From positions 1-64,000 of the forward strand of contig JAMLIO010000001.1 in NCBI GenBank assembly GCA_023954155.1: a stretch of 64,000 nt of DNA, in the 5' to 3' direction. The translations under genes and the position numbers were made by a program. Positions 43,076-52,436 of this stretch are shown here, piece by piece (within the stretch, counting starts at the first letter, position 1; each line of letters begins with the position of its first letter). Under the pieces are notes generated by a model. The model saw nothing but the letters and a program-made list of their open reading frames with translations, had not been told where the DNA came from and ran no database searches. The DNA comes from Pseudobdellovibrionaceae bacterium. Its GTDB lineage: Bacteria > Bdellovibrionota > Bdellovibrionia > Bdellovibrionales > UBA1609.

Positions 43076-44461
43076 ATGTTTAAAATTCAATTTTTACTTC
43101 TGCCATTGTTTTTTTCTATTCAAACTGTAGCCCAGACGCAAAATAACGTTGAGCAGTTCAAGACCCACTCCCCTTTTTGGCAAGCTCTCGAAGTAGAAAA
43201 GCAAGCTTTAGAAAAACAATACCAAGCTATGGATCTGGAAGTGGCCACACAGTTTAATTTGGAGCTTATACATTTTACCGATGATCGAAAGGCCCTGTTA
43301 GTTTTGCCCGTCAAGCAGGAAGAACTCTTCTTGTCTGCGAATATTTCCAAATACTTCTCTACAGGAACACGCTTAGAGTTCTTAACCAACACTACAAGCA
43401 CTGAATACAGAACTTTGCCAGGCACAAACCACTTAGGCAGCTTCCAATTGTCACTGAGTCAAAACCTTTGGAGAGACTTCTTTGGTCAAGGCGATGACAT
43501 CCGCCGCAAAAGAAACCTTAAGGACTACGAGCTTAAACTTTTACAAGTCAAAATGAATCAAGCTCAATTGTTATTACGCTTTGAACAGATCCTTTGGGAT
43601 TATATCGCAGCCAACGTGGAACTGCGCTTGCGCCAAGAGAGTCTACGACGCTGGACCGAGATCGAAACTTGGATGCGAGGTCGATACAAACGTCTTGTGG
43701 CTGAACTTGTCGACGTGAAACAAATTTCGGCCACTAAAATTTTAAGAGACATTCAAGTTCAAACTATCAAACAAAGATTAGAGAATTTAAAAAACGAACT
43801 GGATCAACTCGGAGGTGATGGATTTTCTAATAAAATCGTGATGACTGAGGACTTGTTACAAGTTTCACAAAATGAAATTTCAAAAGCCAGTGATGCTTTT
43901 TCAATCGAAACTCAAATCCTTGATAAAACAGCCGAAGTCGCCGAGCAAGATATGTTACGAACCGCAGAGAACATTAAACCCGATCTTAAACTTTCTTTTG
44001 CAGTAGGAAGACGAGGAATTGATAACTCTGCTACTTCTGCCTGGATTGACGCTTATGATAGCGATCATTTTTTTACACAAGCTGCGCTTACATTCTCTAC
44101 TCCCTTAGATTTTTCATTACTGAAAAAATCTTCTGACAGTGCCAAGCTTATGTATGAAGCGGCAAATATTAGAAAGACCCAATCTCTACGTTCCGCAAGA
44201 TTAGAATGGACTAACCTTCAAGGACAAATCCAAGAGCACTTCCGCCGTATTAAACTCTTAAGAACTCTCACCAAAGAACAACAGGATCGTAACGAAGCTG
44301 AACGTAAACGTTTTTTAAATGGTCGTTCCACCAGCTTGCAAGTGGTCACTGCAGAACAAGAAACACTGGATGCCGAGTTGACTCTTAGAAACACCCAAGC
44401 GGCATTAAAAAAACTCATCGCCCAATATCGTTTATTTGAAATGATCCATACAGGAGATTAA
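43076..44461 (+). CDS. TolC-family outer membrane protein (RND operon 1)
   Basis: 461 residues with signal peptide (cleavage near TVA|QTQ). OEP-family layout with long amphipathic helices in two halves, including LRFEQILWDYIAANVELRLRQ and KEQQDRNEAERKRFLNGRST near the end. It forms the outer-membrane exit duct. The stop lies 4 bases before the RND gene, which starts behind AGGAG within this gene. No adaptor gene stands between or around them. Confidence 0.85.
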   Translation: MFKIQFLLLPLFFSIQTVAQTQNNVEQFKTHSPFWQALEVEKQALEKQYQAMDLEVATQFNLELIHFTDDRKALLVLPVKQEELFLSANISKYFSTGTRLEFLTNTTSTEYRTLPGTNHLGSFQLSLSQNLWRDFFGQGDDIRRKRNLKDYELKLLQVKMNQAQLLLRFEQILWDYIAANVELRLRQESLRRWTEIETWMRGRYKRLVAELVDVKQISATKILRDIQVQTIKQRLENLKNELDQLGGDGFSNKIVMTEDLLQVSQNEISKASDAFSIETQILDKTAEVAEQDMLRTAENIKPDLKLSFAVGRRGIDNSATSAWIDAYDSDHFFTQAALTFSTPLDFSLLKKSSDSAKLMYEAANIRKTQSLRSARLEWTNLQGQIQEHFRRIKLLRTLTKEQQDRNEAERKRFLNGRSTSLQVVTAEQETLDAELTLRNTQAALKKLIAQYRLFEMIHTGD

Positions 44462-44465
44462 CAGC

Positions 44466-47400
44466 ATGAACTTCATTGCCCTTTCAATTCGCAGACCCGT
44501 TTTTGCTTGGATATTGATGTCAGCCTTTATTATTTTTGGTTCAATCTCACTGTCACAGCTCGGGATCAGTCAACTTCCAGATGTGGACTTCCCTGTCGTC
44601 AACGTATCGGTGACCTTTGATGGAGCCTCACCCGAGGTGATTGAAGCCGAACTGTTAGACCCTATTGAACAACGTCTGTTAAATATTGAAAATATTGTTT
44701 CTGTAAATTCTAATGCCCAAGAGGGTAATGGTCGTGTCACCATTGACTTTGATATTAACAAGAACGTAGATATTGCCCTACAAGAAGTGCAGTCCGCATT
44801 AAGCCAACTGCGTCTTCCTCCTGGAGTAGACTTTCCTGTCATCCGTAAAGTGAACCCCGAAGAACAGCCTATTATGTTTTTGGGTATGTGGTCTAACGGA
44901 TCCATTTATGACACCATTAAATACGCAGACCTCATCTTCTTAGATAAGCTCAGACAGATTCCTGGTATCGGTGAAGTTTCCATCGGTGGGTTTAGTGAGA
45001 GAAACATTCGTGTTTGGCCCGACATGAAAAAACTAAAAGCCCGTGACCTGTCCTTGCTTGATCTAGCTCAAGCCCTTAACACTCAACACGTTGAAACCTC
45101 AGCTGGAAGATTTGAAAATCCTAAAACAGAATACCGCTTGCGATGGATGGGGGAAGCCTCAACCGTTGAAGAGGTTAAAAAGATTAAAGTCTTAAGTCGT
45201 GGATCACAAGTGATTCAAGATCGCGTGTTCACTATTGGTGACGTCGCACGCGTGGAAGACAGTCTTTCTGATATCAGAAGAAAATCACGCATCGAAGGCC
45301 AAGAGGCCATTTCTATTATGATTCGAAAGCAACGTGGAGGAAACGAAGTCGCTTTATCCGATGCCGTCAAAAAAAAGATTGATGAGCTTCGTCCAACACT
45401 TCCTGAAGGATATCAAATCCGTACTAATATTGACTTTACTCGTCCCACGGAAGCTGTAGTTAAAACCACTTTTGAAAAGCTCTTCACCGCAGCCCTTGTT
45501 ACCATCTTGATCTGTTTCTTATTTTTAGGAAGCATTCAGTCTTCTGTGAACATTTTATTTTCTATCCCTACATCTATCTTTGGATCTTTTATCATCATTT
45601 ATCTATGTGGTTTCACTCTTAACCTCTTCACACTCTTAGCACTCATCCTTGCGATCTCTATTGTGGTCGACGATGCCATCATGCTACTAGAGAACATTGT
45701 TCGCCATCATCGCATGGGAAAAACTGGGGCTCAAGCTGCCTATGATGGAGCTATGGAGATTCTACCTGCGGCCAGTGCTGCCACTTTTGCGGTGGTGGCT
45801 GTATTTTTGCCTGTTATTTTTATGACTGGAATCACAGGAAAATTTTTCTTTCAATTTGGGATTGCGCTTTCAGGTGCCGTACTGCTGTCGCTGATTGAGG
45901 CCGTAACCATTACTCCCATGCGATCTGCTGCTCTTTTAGATCTTTCCCAAAAAACAAGTCGATTCGAGCAATTTTTAGATGATAAATTCCATGCTCTTGG
46001 GAACTTTTATAAAAAAATCATTCACTATGCCATCAAGTTCCCTTTCCTCACGGTTCTTGCGTCCACAATTCTTTTTGTGGCCTCATTAAGTTTAAGTGGG
46101 CTCATCCATAAAGAATTCGTACCTGCCCAAGACCAAGATTTTATTATGATCAATATTGAAACCCCACCAGGGTCATCACTGGATCTGACTGAGAAAAAAA
46201 GTTTTGAAGTCGAAGAAGTTATTAAGAACAATCCTTTTGTGGAATCTTACGTGTTTATGGTTGGTGCTAACTGGAGCAGCAGTAATGTCAACACCATGAC
46301 CGTTCCTCTATTCTTGATTTCCAGAAAAGAACGAAGCGTGGGGCACTTGCAGATCATGAACGATCTGAGAAAAGAGTTTAGTAAAATCGAAGGCATTCGA
46401 TTCACGCTCAGAGATAATTCTTCTAGAAACATGACCACAGGAAGACAATTCCCTGTGTCCTTTAACCTGTCAGGTCCTGATTTAAATGTACTCAATGAAA
46501 AGGCCGCAGAAATCATCGCTGAGCTGGAAAAAAGAGGTGTAGCCCAAAGCTTAAACACAGATTTTAAAATGGGATTACCTGAAGTTAAGATTCTTCCTGA
46601 TCGTGTCAAGATGATCTCGATGGGTGTGAGCGTGCAAAACGTGGCTCAAACTTTAAGTATTGCCCTTGCTGGTGTCAGGCAAAATCGTTTCACAGCTGAT
46701 GGAAGACGAATTGATATCCGAATTAAAATTCCAGAAAATGAAATGGTCAGCAAAGAGAACATCGAAAACATTCAAGTTCGAAACGTATTTGGTAACCTTG
46801 TACCCATTAAGAGTTTTGTTGAACTGATTGACGAACCTTCTTATCAAAGTATTATTCGTGTGAACCGCCAAAGAGCCATTGGGGTTTTTGGTGGACTCGC
46901 TTCTGACGTGTCACAGGCCGATGCTCTTTCCACGACAGAGACTGTAGCCAAAGAGCTTTTACCTGATGGCTACGGCATTGCCCTTGAAGGGGCTTCTGCT
47001 GGACTTGCTGAGGCTTTTAAAAGTTTAACCTCTGCTTTAATCATTGGTATTCTTGTGGCCTATATGATTTTAGCTATTCAGTTTAACAGCTTCCTACATC
47101 CTATCAGTGTCTTGGTCGCTTTACCTTTCAGTTTAACTGGTGCCTTTATTGCCCTATGGATGTTCAACACATCTTTAAATCTGTTTAGCTTTATTGGAAT
47201 CATCGTCTTAATGGGTATCGCCAAAAAGAACTCCATTCTTCTGGTCGAGTTTACTAACCAATTACGAGAGCAAGGAATGGAAATTCGCCAAGCTCTTATG
47301 GACGCAGGGGCCACACGGCTTCGACCGATCTTGATGACGTCCTTTGCCACTGTATTTGCCGCTCTACCATTAGTCTTCGGGAATACCATGGGACAAGAAA

Positions 47401-47537
47401 CACGGACTCCGATGGGGCTTGTGATTATTGGCGGAACAGTGGTTTCAACTGTCTTTACTTTAGTAGTTGTACCTTGTCTGTATTTACTGTTAAGTAAACT
47501 TGAGCGTTCACACAAAAAGGTGACCATCAACACTTAG
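44466..47537 (+). CDS. RND efflux pump, HAE1/AcrB-like
   Basis: 1023 residues, the full RND size with twelve membrane helices and two periplasmic loops. The TM4 proton-relay pair is intact (VVDDAIMLLEN, Asp402-Asp403), as is TM10 Lys921 in GIAKKNSIL. It uses the proton gradient to drive drug or lipid efflux through a TolC channel. The gene directly upstream encodes the channel, but no membrane-fusion protein is encoded nearby, so the adaptor must come from elsewhere. The MATE gene follows after a GC-rich hairpin. Confidence 0.94.
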   Translation: MNFIALSIRRPVFAWILMSAFIIFGSISLSQLGISQLPDVDFPVVNVSVTFDGASPEVIEAELLDPIEQRLLNIENIVSVNSNAQEGNGRVTIDFDINKNVDIALQEVQSALSQLRLPPGVDFPVIRKVNPEEQPIMFLGMWSNGSIYDTIKYADLIFLDKLRQIPGIGEVSIGGFSERNIRVWPDMKKLKARDLSLLDLAQALNTQHVETSAGRFENPKTEYRLRWMGEASTVEEVKKIKVLSRGSQVIQDRVFTIGDVARVEDSLSDIRRKSRIEGQEAISIMIRKQRGGNEVALSDAVKKKIDELRPTLPEGYQIRTNIDFTRPTEAVVKTTFEKLFTAALVTILICFLFLGSIQSSVNILFSIPTSIFGSFIIIYLCGFTLNLFTLLALILAISIVVDDAIMLLENIVRHHRMGKTGAQAAYDGAMEILPAASAATFAVVAVFLPVIFMTGITGKFFFQFGIALSGAVLLSLIEAVTITPMRSAALLDLSQKTSRFEQFLDDKFHALGNFYKKIIHYAIKFPFLTVLASTILFVASLSLSGLIHKEFVPAQDQDFIMINIETPPGSSLDLTEKKSFEVEEVIKNNPFVESYVFMVGANWSSSNVNTMTVPLFLISRKERSVGHLQIMNDLRKEFSKIEGIRFTLRDNSSRNMTTGRQFPVSFNLSGPDLNVLNEKAAEIIAELEKRGVAQSLNTDFKMGLPEVKILPDRVKMISMGVSVQNVAQTLSIALAGVRQNRFTADGRRIDIRIKIPENEMVSKENIENIQVRNVFGNLVPIKSFVELIDEPSYQSIIRVNRQRAIGVFGGLASDVSQADALSTTETVAKELLPDGYGIALEGASAGLAEAFKSLTSALIIGILVAYMILAIQFNSFLHPISVLVALPFSLTGAFIALWMFNTSLNLFSFIGIIVLMGIAKKNSILLVEFTNQLREQGMEIRQALMDAGATRLRPILMTSFATVFAALPLVFGNTMGQETRTPMGLVIIGGTVVSTVFTLVVVPCLYLLLSKLERSHKKVTINT

Positions 47538-47568
47538 ACCTGCACTTCACTTTGGAGTAAACTTGTAA

Positions 47569-47585
47569 AGGCCCCACTGGGGCCT
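47569..47585 (+). promoter_or_regulatory. GC-rich hairpin upstream of the MATE start
   Basis: AGGCCCC pairs with GGGGCCT around ACT, ending 10 bases before the MATE ATG. With only CATTTG after it, it is a weak terminator or a site that could limit ribosome access. Confidence 0.45.
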
Positions 47586-47595
47586 CATTTGATAT

Positions 47596-48978
47596 ATGAC
47601 ACATACTTTAAAATTGTTTTTTAAAAATCAGACTCACAATTGGAAAGAAGTGCTCACACTGGCTTGGCCCCTGATCATTGCCAATGGGTTTTGGATCATT
47701 CAAACCACTGTAGATCGTGTCTTTCTTGCGCAATACTCCACAAATTCCCTTGCTGCTGCGACTGCGGTGAATGGTATTTTTTGGGCACCTATGGCCTTGG
47801 TTCAACATACTGCGGCCTACTCTATGACTTTCACTGCCCAATATTTTGGTGCACGACAGTTTGAAAAGATTGGATCTTCTATTTGGCAAGCCTTTTATAT
47901 CAGTCTTGTTGGCGGAACACTGTTCTTACTTCTTATTCCAGCAGCTCCTTTTATCTTTGGACTGATGGGACATTCTGAAGAACTTCTTGTACTTGAAAAA
48001 AGTTACTTTATGGCTCTGTGTTTATCCGCAGCCCCATTTTCCATTTTAGGGTCCATGAGCGGCTTTTTTGCAGGTATCGGGAAAAGTAAATATATCATTC
48101 CACTAAATGTGATAGGTGTGATCGCCAATGCCCTGTTCAATTATCTTCTTATTTTTGGGAATTGGGGAGCCCCAGAATACGGTATCGCTGGGGCTGGTTA
48201 TGCCACAGCCCTCTCAACCCTAGCCTCTTGCTTATTAGGCTTTGGACTGTTGTTTAATCGTAAAAACGAAGCCCTTTACCGAATCATCTCCACATGGAAG
48301 CCCCATTGGGATTTACTTAAACGTTATGTACGTTTTGGTATTCCAAGTGCTTTGCAATATGCGCTGGAAGGTTTTGCGTTTTCTATCTTTCTGATTCTTA
48401 TTGGACGTCTACATAATGGAAACGTGGCTCTAGCCAGTAGCGGAGTGACTCTCACTATTTTTATGTTAGCCGTAATGCCTGTAGTGGGTGTGGCTCAAGC
48501 CGCATCGGTTTTAGTTGGACAATATATTGGTAGAGATCTACCCGAACGAGCGGCATCTTTAACTCACAGCTCTTATCAAATTGGTTTGCTTTACACTGTA
48601 ATCATTGGAGCCAGTTTTGTATTACTTCCTGATTTTTATTTAAGTTGGTTTTCCAGTTCTGATGCCTCTGAGACATGGGACGAAGTGGTACGCATCACGC
48701 CCTTACTTTTAATTTTCACCGCTGCCTTTATCCCTTTTGACTGCATGAACATTGTTTATGCCTTTGCCTTAAAGGGTGCTGGTGACACTAAATTTGTGGG
48801 ACTTGCGGCCCTTATCCTTCCCTGGCCTACAATGGTGATTCCTACGTATTTTATTTTAAATCACTCACACGCCGTATATTGGGCATGGGGATTTGCTTCG
48901 TTTTTTATTATTGTGCAAGGTCTATGTTTTTTATTACGGTTCCAAGGCGGGAAATGGAAAAAGATGAAGGTCATATAA
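47596..48978 (+). CDS. MATE-family multidrug efflux protein
   Basis: 460 residues with twelve predicted membrane helices in two similar bundles. The start of the first (LAWPLIIANGFWIIQTTVDRVFL) and of the second (YVRFGIPSALQYALEGFAF) are typical MatE repeats. It exports drugs or metabolites with Na+ or H+ as counter-ion. Lies 58 bases downstream of the RND gene, so it may be in the same transcript; the hairpin between may reduce its expression. No ribosome binding site of note. Confidence 0.92.
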   Translation: MTHTLKLFFKNQTHNWKEVLTLAWPLIIANGFWIIQTTVDRVFLAQYSTNSLAAATAVNGIFWAPMALVQHTAAYSMTFTAQYFGARQFEKIGSSIWQAFYISLVGGTLFLLLIPAAPFIFGLMGHSEELLVLEKSYFMALCLSAAPFSILGSMSGFFAGIGKSKYIIPLNVIGVIANALFNYLLIFGNWGAPEYGIAGAGYATALSTLASCLLGFGLLFNRKNEALYRIISTWKPHWDLLKRYVRFGIPSALQYALEGFAFSIFLILIGRLHNGNVALASSGVTLTIFMLAVMPVVGVAQAASVLVGQYIGRDLPERAASLTHSSYQIGLLYTVIIGASFVLLPDFYLSWFSSSDASETWDEVVRITPLLLIFTAAFIPFDCMNIVYAFALKGAGDTKFVGLAALILPWPTMVIPTYFILNHSHAVYWAWGFASFFIIVQGLCFLLRFQGGKWKKMKVI

Positions 48979-49058
48979 TCTGACCATAATAATCCAGATC
49001 ATGGTATCCCTTAACACATATCCCCCCCCCTCAGGAAAAATGGGGAAGCATAAAAATT

Positions 49059-50060
49059 TTAAATTTTGCGTAAACATTCCTCTAAGGCCCTGAGCTCTTC
49101 TACCCAATAATTATAATCCAAATACTGAGGAAACAGATTTTTAAAACTTGGATCCTCCCATCTTTTGGCAATCCATCCCGCATAGTATATGATTCTTAAA
49201 CCCTGTAGCGCAGGGATCAAGCTCAGCTCCTCTTCGTTAAAAGTTCTTAAGGTTTCATACCCTTTTAAGAGGTGATCTAGTTCTGGGTTGTTCCCTAAAT
49301 TTGTATCGGTCAAAAGCATCCAGAAGTCCTGAACCACGGGCCCATGACAAATGTCATCGAAATCTACAAAGAAATACTCCTTCATGCCGCCAACGGGGTC
49401 GGTCTGTAAGATGTTGCCCTTATGACAATCCCCATGAATAGTAAGATTTTGTGCTCGCCCCAACTTCAAATCCAAATGGTCCAAGAGCTGTTCGGCGGCT
49501 TGATAGTAGTCTTTTGCAAGCTCGGGGTAGATGTAGTTTTGAATTTGCTCTAAGCTTTGTTCCCCATAGTGTTGAGTGTCTAAAGTGGGTCGGTGCTGGG
49601 GTTTAAATCTTGCTCCCACATTATGCAGGCGTGCTAGTTGCTTTCCCACATCTTCTAATTCTGGCAAAAGCAGCTCTTGGGGCATTCGACCCAAAGCCTT
49701 TGGGAATAAACAGTAAGACATCTCCCCCAAAGGAAATAAAGTTGCACCCGCAATCTTAAGTGGAGCCACCGCTGGGATTCCTTCTTCGGTCAACGCATAT
49801 AAGAACTGGTGCTCCTCTTGGATGGCGGCACGGCTCCAACGATGCGGCCTGTAAACCTTAGTCACTAACCGATAGGTGCTTTCAGAGGTGGGCATAACAG
49901 GCATGGGGGATTCAAATGCGGGTGGCGTTCCCTCACACTCAAGTTCAAAGACCCGATTCTCATAGGAGTTGAGCTGCACATAACGTCCTGTGGGGTTAAA
50001 ACCCATCGACTCGATGGCATCTAAAATAAGGCCTGGATGGAGATTATAAAAAGAACTGAT
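49059..50060 (-). CDS. srkA: SrkA-like stress-response kinase, probable non-AUG start
   Basis: Aminoglycoside-phosphotransferase-fold Ser/Thr kinase. NSYENRVFELE marks the N-lobe, TIHGDCHKGNIL is the catalytic loop and FVDFDDICHGP the Mg-binding motif, as in E. coli SrkA (YihE). The first ATG (50006) would cut the conserved N-terminus. The frame upstream reads ISSFYNLHPGLILDAIES, matching the usual FxxLHPxxIxDALxxxG start. No ATG, GTG or TTG lies there, but AAAGGA is seven bases before an in-frame ATC at 50060, so initiation at ATC is likely. SrkA counters stress-induced cell death in E. coli. Confidence 0.85.
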   Translation of the reverse strand: MSSFYNLHPGLILDAIESMGFNPTGRYVQLNSYENRVFELECEGTPPAFESPMPVMPTSESTYRLVTKVYRPHRWSRAAIQEEHQFLYALTEEGIPAVAPLKIAGATLFPLGEMSYCLFPKALGRMPQELLLPELEDVGKQLARLHNVGARFKPQHRPTLDTQHYGEQSLEQIQNYIYPELAKDYYQAAEQLLDHLDLKLGRAQNLTIHGDCHKGNILQTDPVGGMKEYFFVDFDDICHGPVVQDFWMLLTDTNLGNNPELDHLLKGYETLRTFNEEELSLIPALQGLRIIYYAGWIAKRWEDPSFKNLFPQYLDYNYWVEELRALEECLRKI

Positions 50061-50127
50061 TGCGTTGTCCTTTGTTGTTAGTTTAGAACTTAAAGCGTAA
50101 ACTACACCTGTGGGGGTAAGTCAAATC

Positions 50128-51150
50128 ATGGGCTTTTCAGATCTTTATATTGACCTAGGAACAGCAAATACGCTGATTTATGGCAAAGGCAAAGGGTTTC
50201 TTTTAAACGAACCTTCTGTTTTTGCCATTAAAAATGGTCGGTTTGAAAACTCTGTGTATGGATATGGGCATCTTGCCAAATCCATGATTGGTCGCACGCC
50301 ACATAATGTGTCTGTTCATCGTCCTCTACGTGAAGGTGTAATCGCAGATTTTGACACTACACTTCAGATGTTAAAAAGTTTTTTAGCACAAATTAAGTTT
50401 AGCAGCAGTTGGTCACGCCCGCGCATGATCATCTCTTTACCCTGTCGTGTGACAGAGCACGAACGACAAGCTGTGATAGATGTGGGAATGCGCATGGGTG
50501 CAAGACAAGTCCAACTGATTGATGAACCTATGGCTGCCGCTATTGGTTGTGGACTTGATATTTTATCACATCAAGCTCACATGGTGATTGATATCGGTGG
50601 AGGCACAACTGAAATCGCTGTTATCGCCAGTGGTGGAATTGTTTCAGCTAAAGCAGTCCGTCTTGGTGGTGATGACATCACTGAACGTATCATCCATGAC
50701 CTGAGACAAGACTTTAATTTTGTTGTGGGTCATCAAACTGCTGAACATATCAAACACAATGTAGGACTGATCTCTCCGACAGCTTCACTGGTTAAAGTGG
50801 TGCAAATTGGTGGCTTTGATTTAGAACGAGGTCTACCAAAAAGATTTGACGTCAGTAATTTAATGATTCAAAAGGCCGTCGAATCCGTTGTAGAGCGTAT
50901 TGTATTTACCGTCAAAGAAACTCTTGCTGAGCTTGAGCCCGAAGTAGTTGTAGACCTTATCGAAAGAGGCATTGTGCTTGCTGGTGGTGGGGCTCTGATC
51001 TCTGGACTAGATCGCCATCTTACCCAACAACTTGGTATTCGGACTTATGTTTGCAAAGAACCTCTACTGGCTGTGGCACTTGGTGGCGCGCGAACTTTAG
51101 AGGACCAAGAACTTTTAAGCTCTATCCAATTACAAGCGCACAGTGGATAA
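50128..51150 (+). CDS. mreB: Rod-shape actin homologue MreB
   Basis: 340 residues from ATG 50128 (an upstream in-frame GTG at 50110 would add only VGVSQI). Phosphate 1 motif DLGTANT, phosphate 2 IDIGGGTTEI and adenosine motif VLAGGGALISG are all present. It polymerises under the inner membrane and directs wall synthesis. GGGGGTAAG is a usable ribosome binding site. No mreC/mreD follow; the next gene is a helicase that overlaps it by 8 bases. It may be a second MreB paralogue, as reported for Bdellovibrio. Confidence 0.93.
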   Translation: MGFSDLYIDLGTANTLIYGKGKGFLLNEPSVFAIKNGRFENSVYGYGHLAKSMIGRTPHNVSVHRPLREGVIADFDTTLQMLKSFLAQIKFSSSWSRPRMIISLPCRVTEHERQAVIDVGMRMGARQVQLIDEPMAAAIGCGLDILSHQAHMVIDIGGGTTEIAVIASGGIVSAKAVRLGGDDITERIIHDLRQDFNFVVGHQTAEHIKHNVGLISPTASLVKVVQIGGFDLERGLPKRFDVSNLMIQKAVESVVERIVFTVKETLAELEPEVVVDLIERGIVLAGGGALISGLDRHLTQQLGIRTYVCKEPLLAVALGGARTLEDQELLSSIQLQAHSG

Positions 51151-52426
51151 AGCTCAATCTTTAAGCCTTAATGCCGAACAGTCTGATGCTTTATATCACT
51201 TAAGCTCACATCAAAATGTATTTGTCACAGGAGCTGCGGGTTCTGGTAAATCTTTTTTGATTAAATACTTTCAAAAACAACTGACAAAACCACTTCCTAT
51301 TGTCGCAAGCACAGGGGCCGCGGCTGTCATCGTTGGAGGCTGTACCTTTCATAGTTTTTTCTCGTTAGGGATTATGAAAGGAGGTCTTGAAAAGACCATT
51401 GAAAGAGCCCTTAAAGACAAAAGACTTCTTAAACGACTTAAAAAAACTTCTGCCATTATCATTGATGAAATTTCTATGATTGACCCCGAGGCTTTTTATG
51501 CTGCCGAACAGATTTGTCGTTATGCGCTTGATCCTGACTTACCCTTTGGGGGATTAAAAATCATTGCTGTTGGGGATTTCTTTCAGTTGCCCCCTGTTCA
51601 AAAAGCAGGACACCGCTTTTGGTTATTTCAAACTACTGTATGGAAACAAATGGATTTTAAAGTGATCCATCTTCAAGAGATCATGCGTACACAGGACACA
51701 GATTTTATTCAGGCTCTCAACTATATCCGCTTTGGAATATGTAATGAATATGTGCACGATTTTTTTTCGTCTAAAGGGCTTACAAATACCAAAGACTTTG
51801 AAGGCACCGTTTTATTTGGCCATAGATATAAAGTTGATGAGTTCAATCAACACAAATTAGCTCAAATACCTGGTTCGATTTTCACTTATAATACAGAAGT
51901 GAGCATAAAAAAGAAGTCTACTCTGACCGAAGAACGGGTCATGCAAATGAGCCCCTTGCCTCCAAGCATCCAGCTTAAAAAGGGCGCCTTGGTTATGATA
52001 CGCAAAAATCATCCCGACGGACTTTACGTCAACGGCACCCTAGGACATGTGAAAGATTTAACTTCTGAAGACGTCACAGTGAAAACCTTAGAAGACCAAG
52101 TTTTTATTTTTTCAAAAGATGAGTTTGAGATTTTAAATGCGGACAACGAAGTCAGCGCGACCATCACCAATTTACCACTGACACTGGCATGGGCTAGCAC
52201 TATACATAAAGCCCAAGGAGCCTCTATAGACCGTGTCTGCGTGGACCTGTCGGGATTTTGGGAAAAAGGTCAAGCCTATGTGGCTTTATCGCGCGCTAAA
52301 TCATCTGAGGGGCTTTTTGTGAACAACTGGGACCCTAAGTATATTCGCGCCGATTCACGCGTTTCACAATATTACGAAACTCTTGATCGTAAAAATACAA
52401 GTGAGGTAGTATCAGACCATATTTAA
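51143..52426 (+). CDS. PIF1-like helicase
   Basis: 427 residues, start GTG 51143 overlapping mreB. Superfamily 1B helicase motifs: Walker A GAAGSGKS, motif Ia ASTGAAA, Walker B IIIDEISMID, motif III VGDFFQLPPV, and C-terminal TIHKAQGASIDRV and YVALSRAKSSEGLFV. It unwinds DNA 5' to 3', including G-quadruplexes and R-loops in eukaryotic relatives. Bacterial PIF1 proteins are common but seldom studied. Overlap with mreB and a 10-base gap to tex suggest one transcript. Confidence 0.9.
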   Translation: MDKAQSLSLNAEQSDALYHLSSHQNVFVTGAAGSGKSFLIKYFQKQLTKPLPIVASTGAAAVIVGGCTFHSFFSLGIMKGGLEKTIERALKDKRLLKRLKKTSAIIIDEISMIDPEAFYAAEQICRYALDPDLPFGGLKIIAVGDFFQLPPVQKAGHRFWLFQTTVWKQMDFKVIHLQEIMRTQDTDFIQALNYIRFGICNEYVHDFFSSKGLTNTKDFEGTVLFGHRYKVDEFNQHKLAQIPGSIFTYNTEVSIKKKSTLTEERVMQMSPLPPSIQLKKGALVMIRKNHPDGLYVNGTLGHVKDLTSEDVTVKTLEDQVFIFSKDEFEILNADNEVSATITNLPLTLAWASTIHKAQGASIDRVCVDLSGFWEKGQAYVALSRAKSSEGLFVNNWDPKYIRADSRVSQYYETLDRKNTSEVVSDHI

Positions 52427-52436
52427 GGAGCACCTT

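Noticed and set aside
44570-47533. Several minus-strand ORFs inside the RND gene
   Set aside because: All are shadows of the long, motif-rich RND reading frame.
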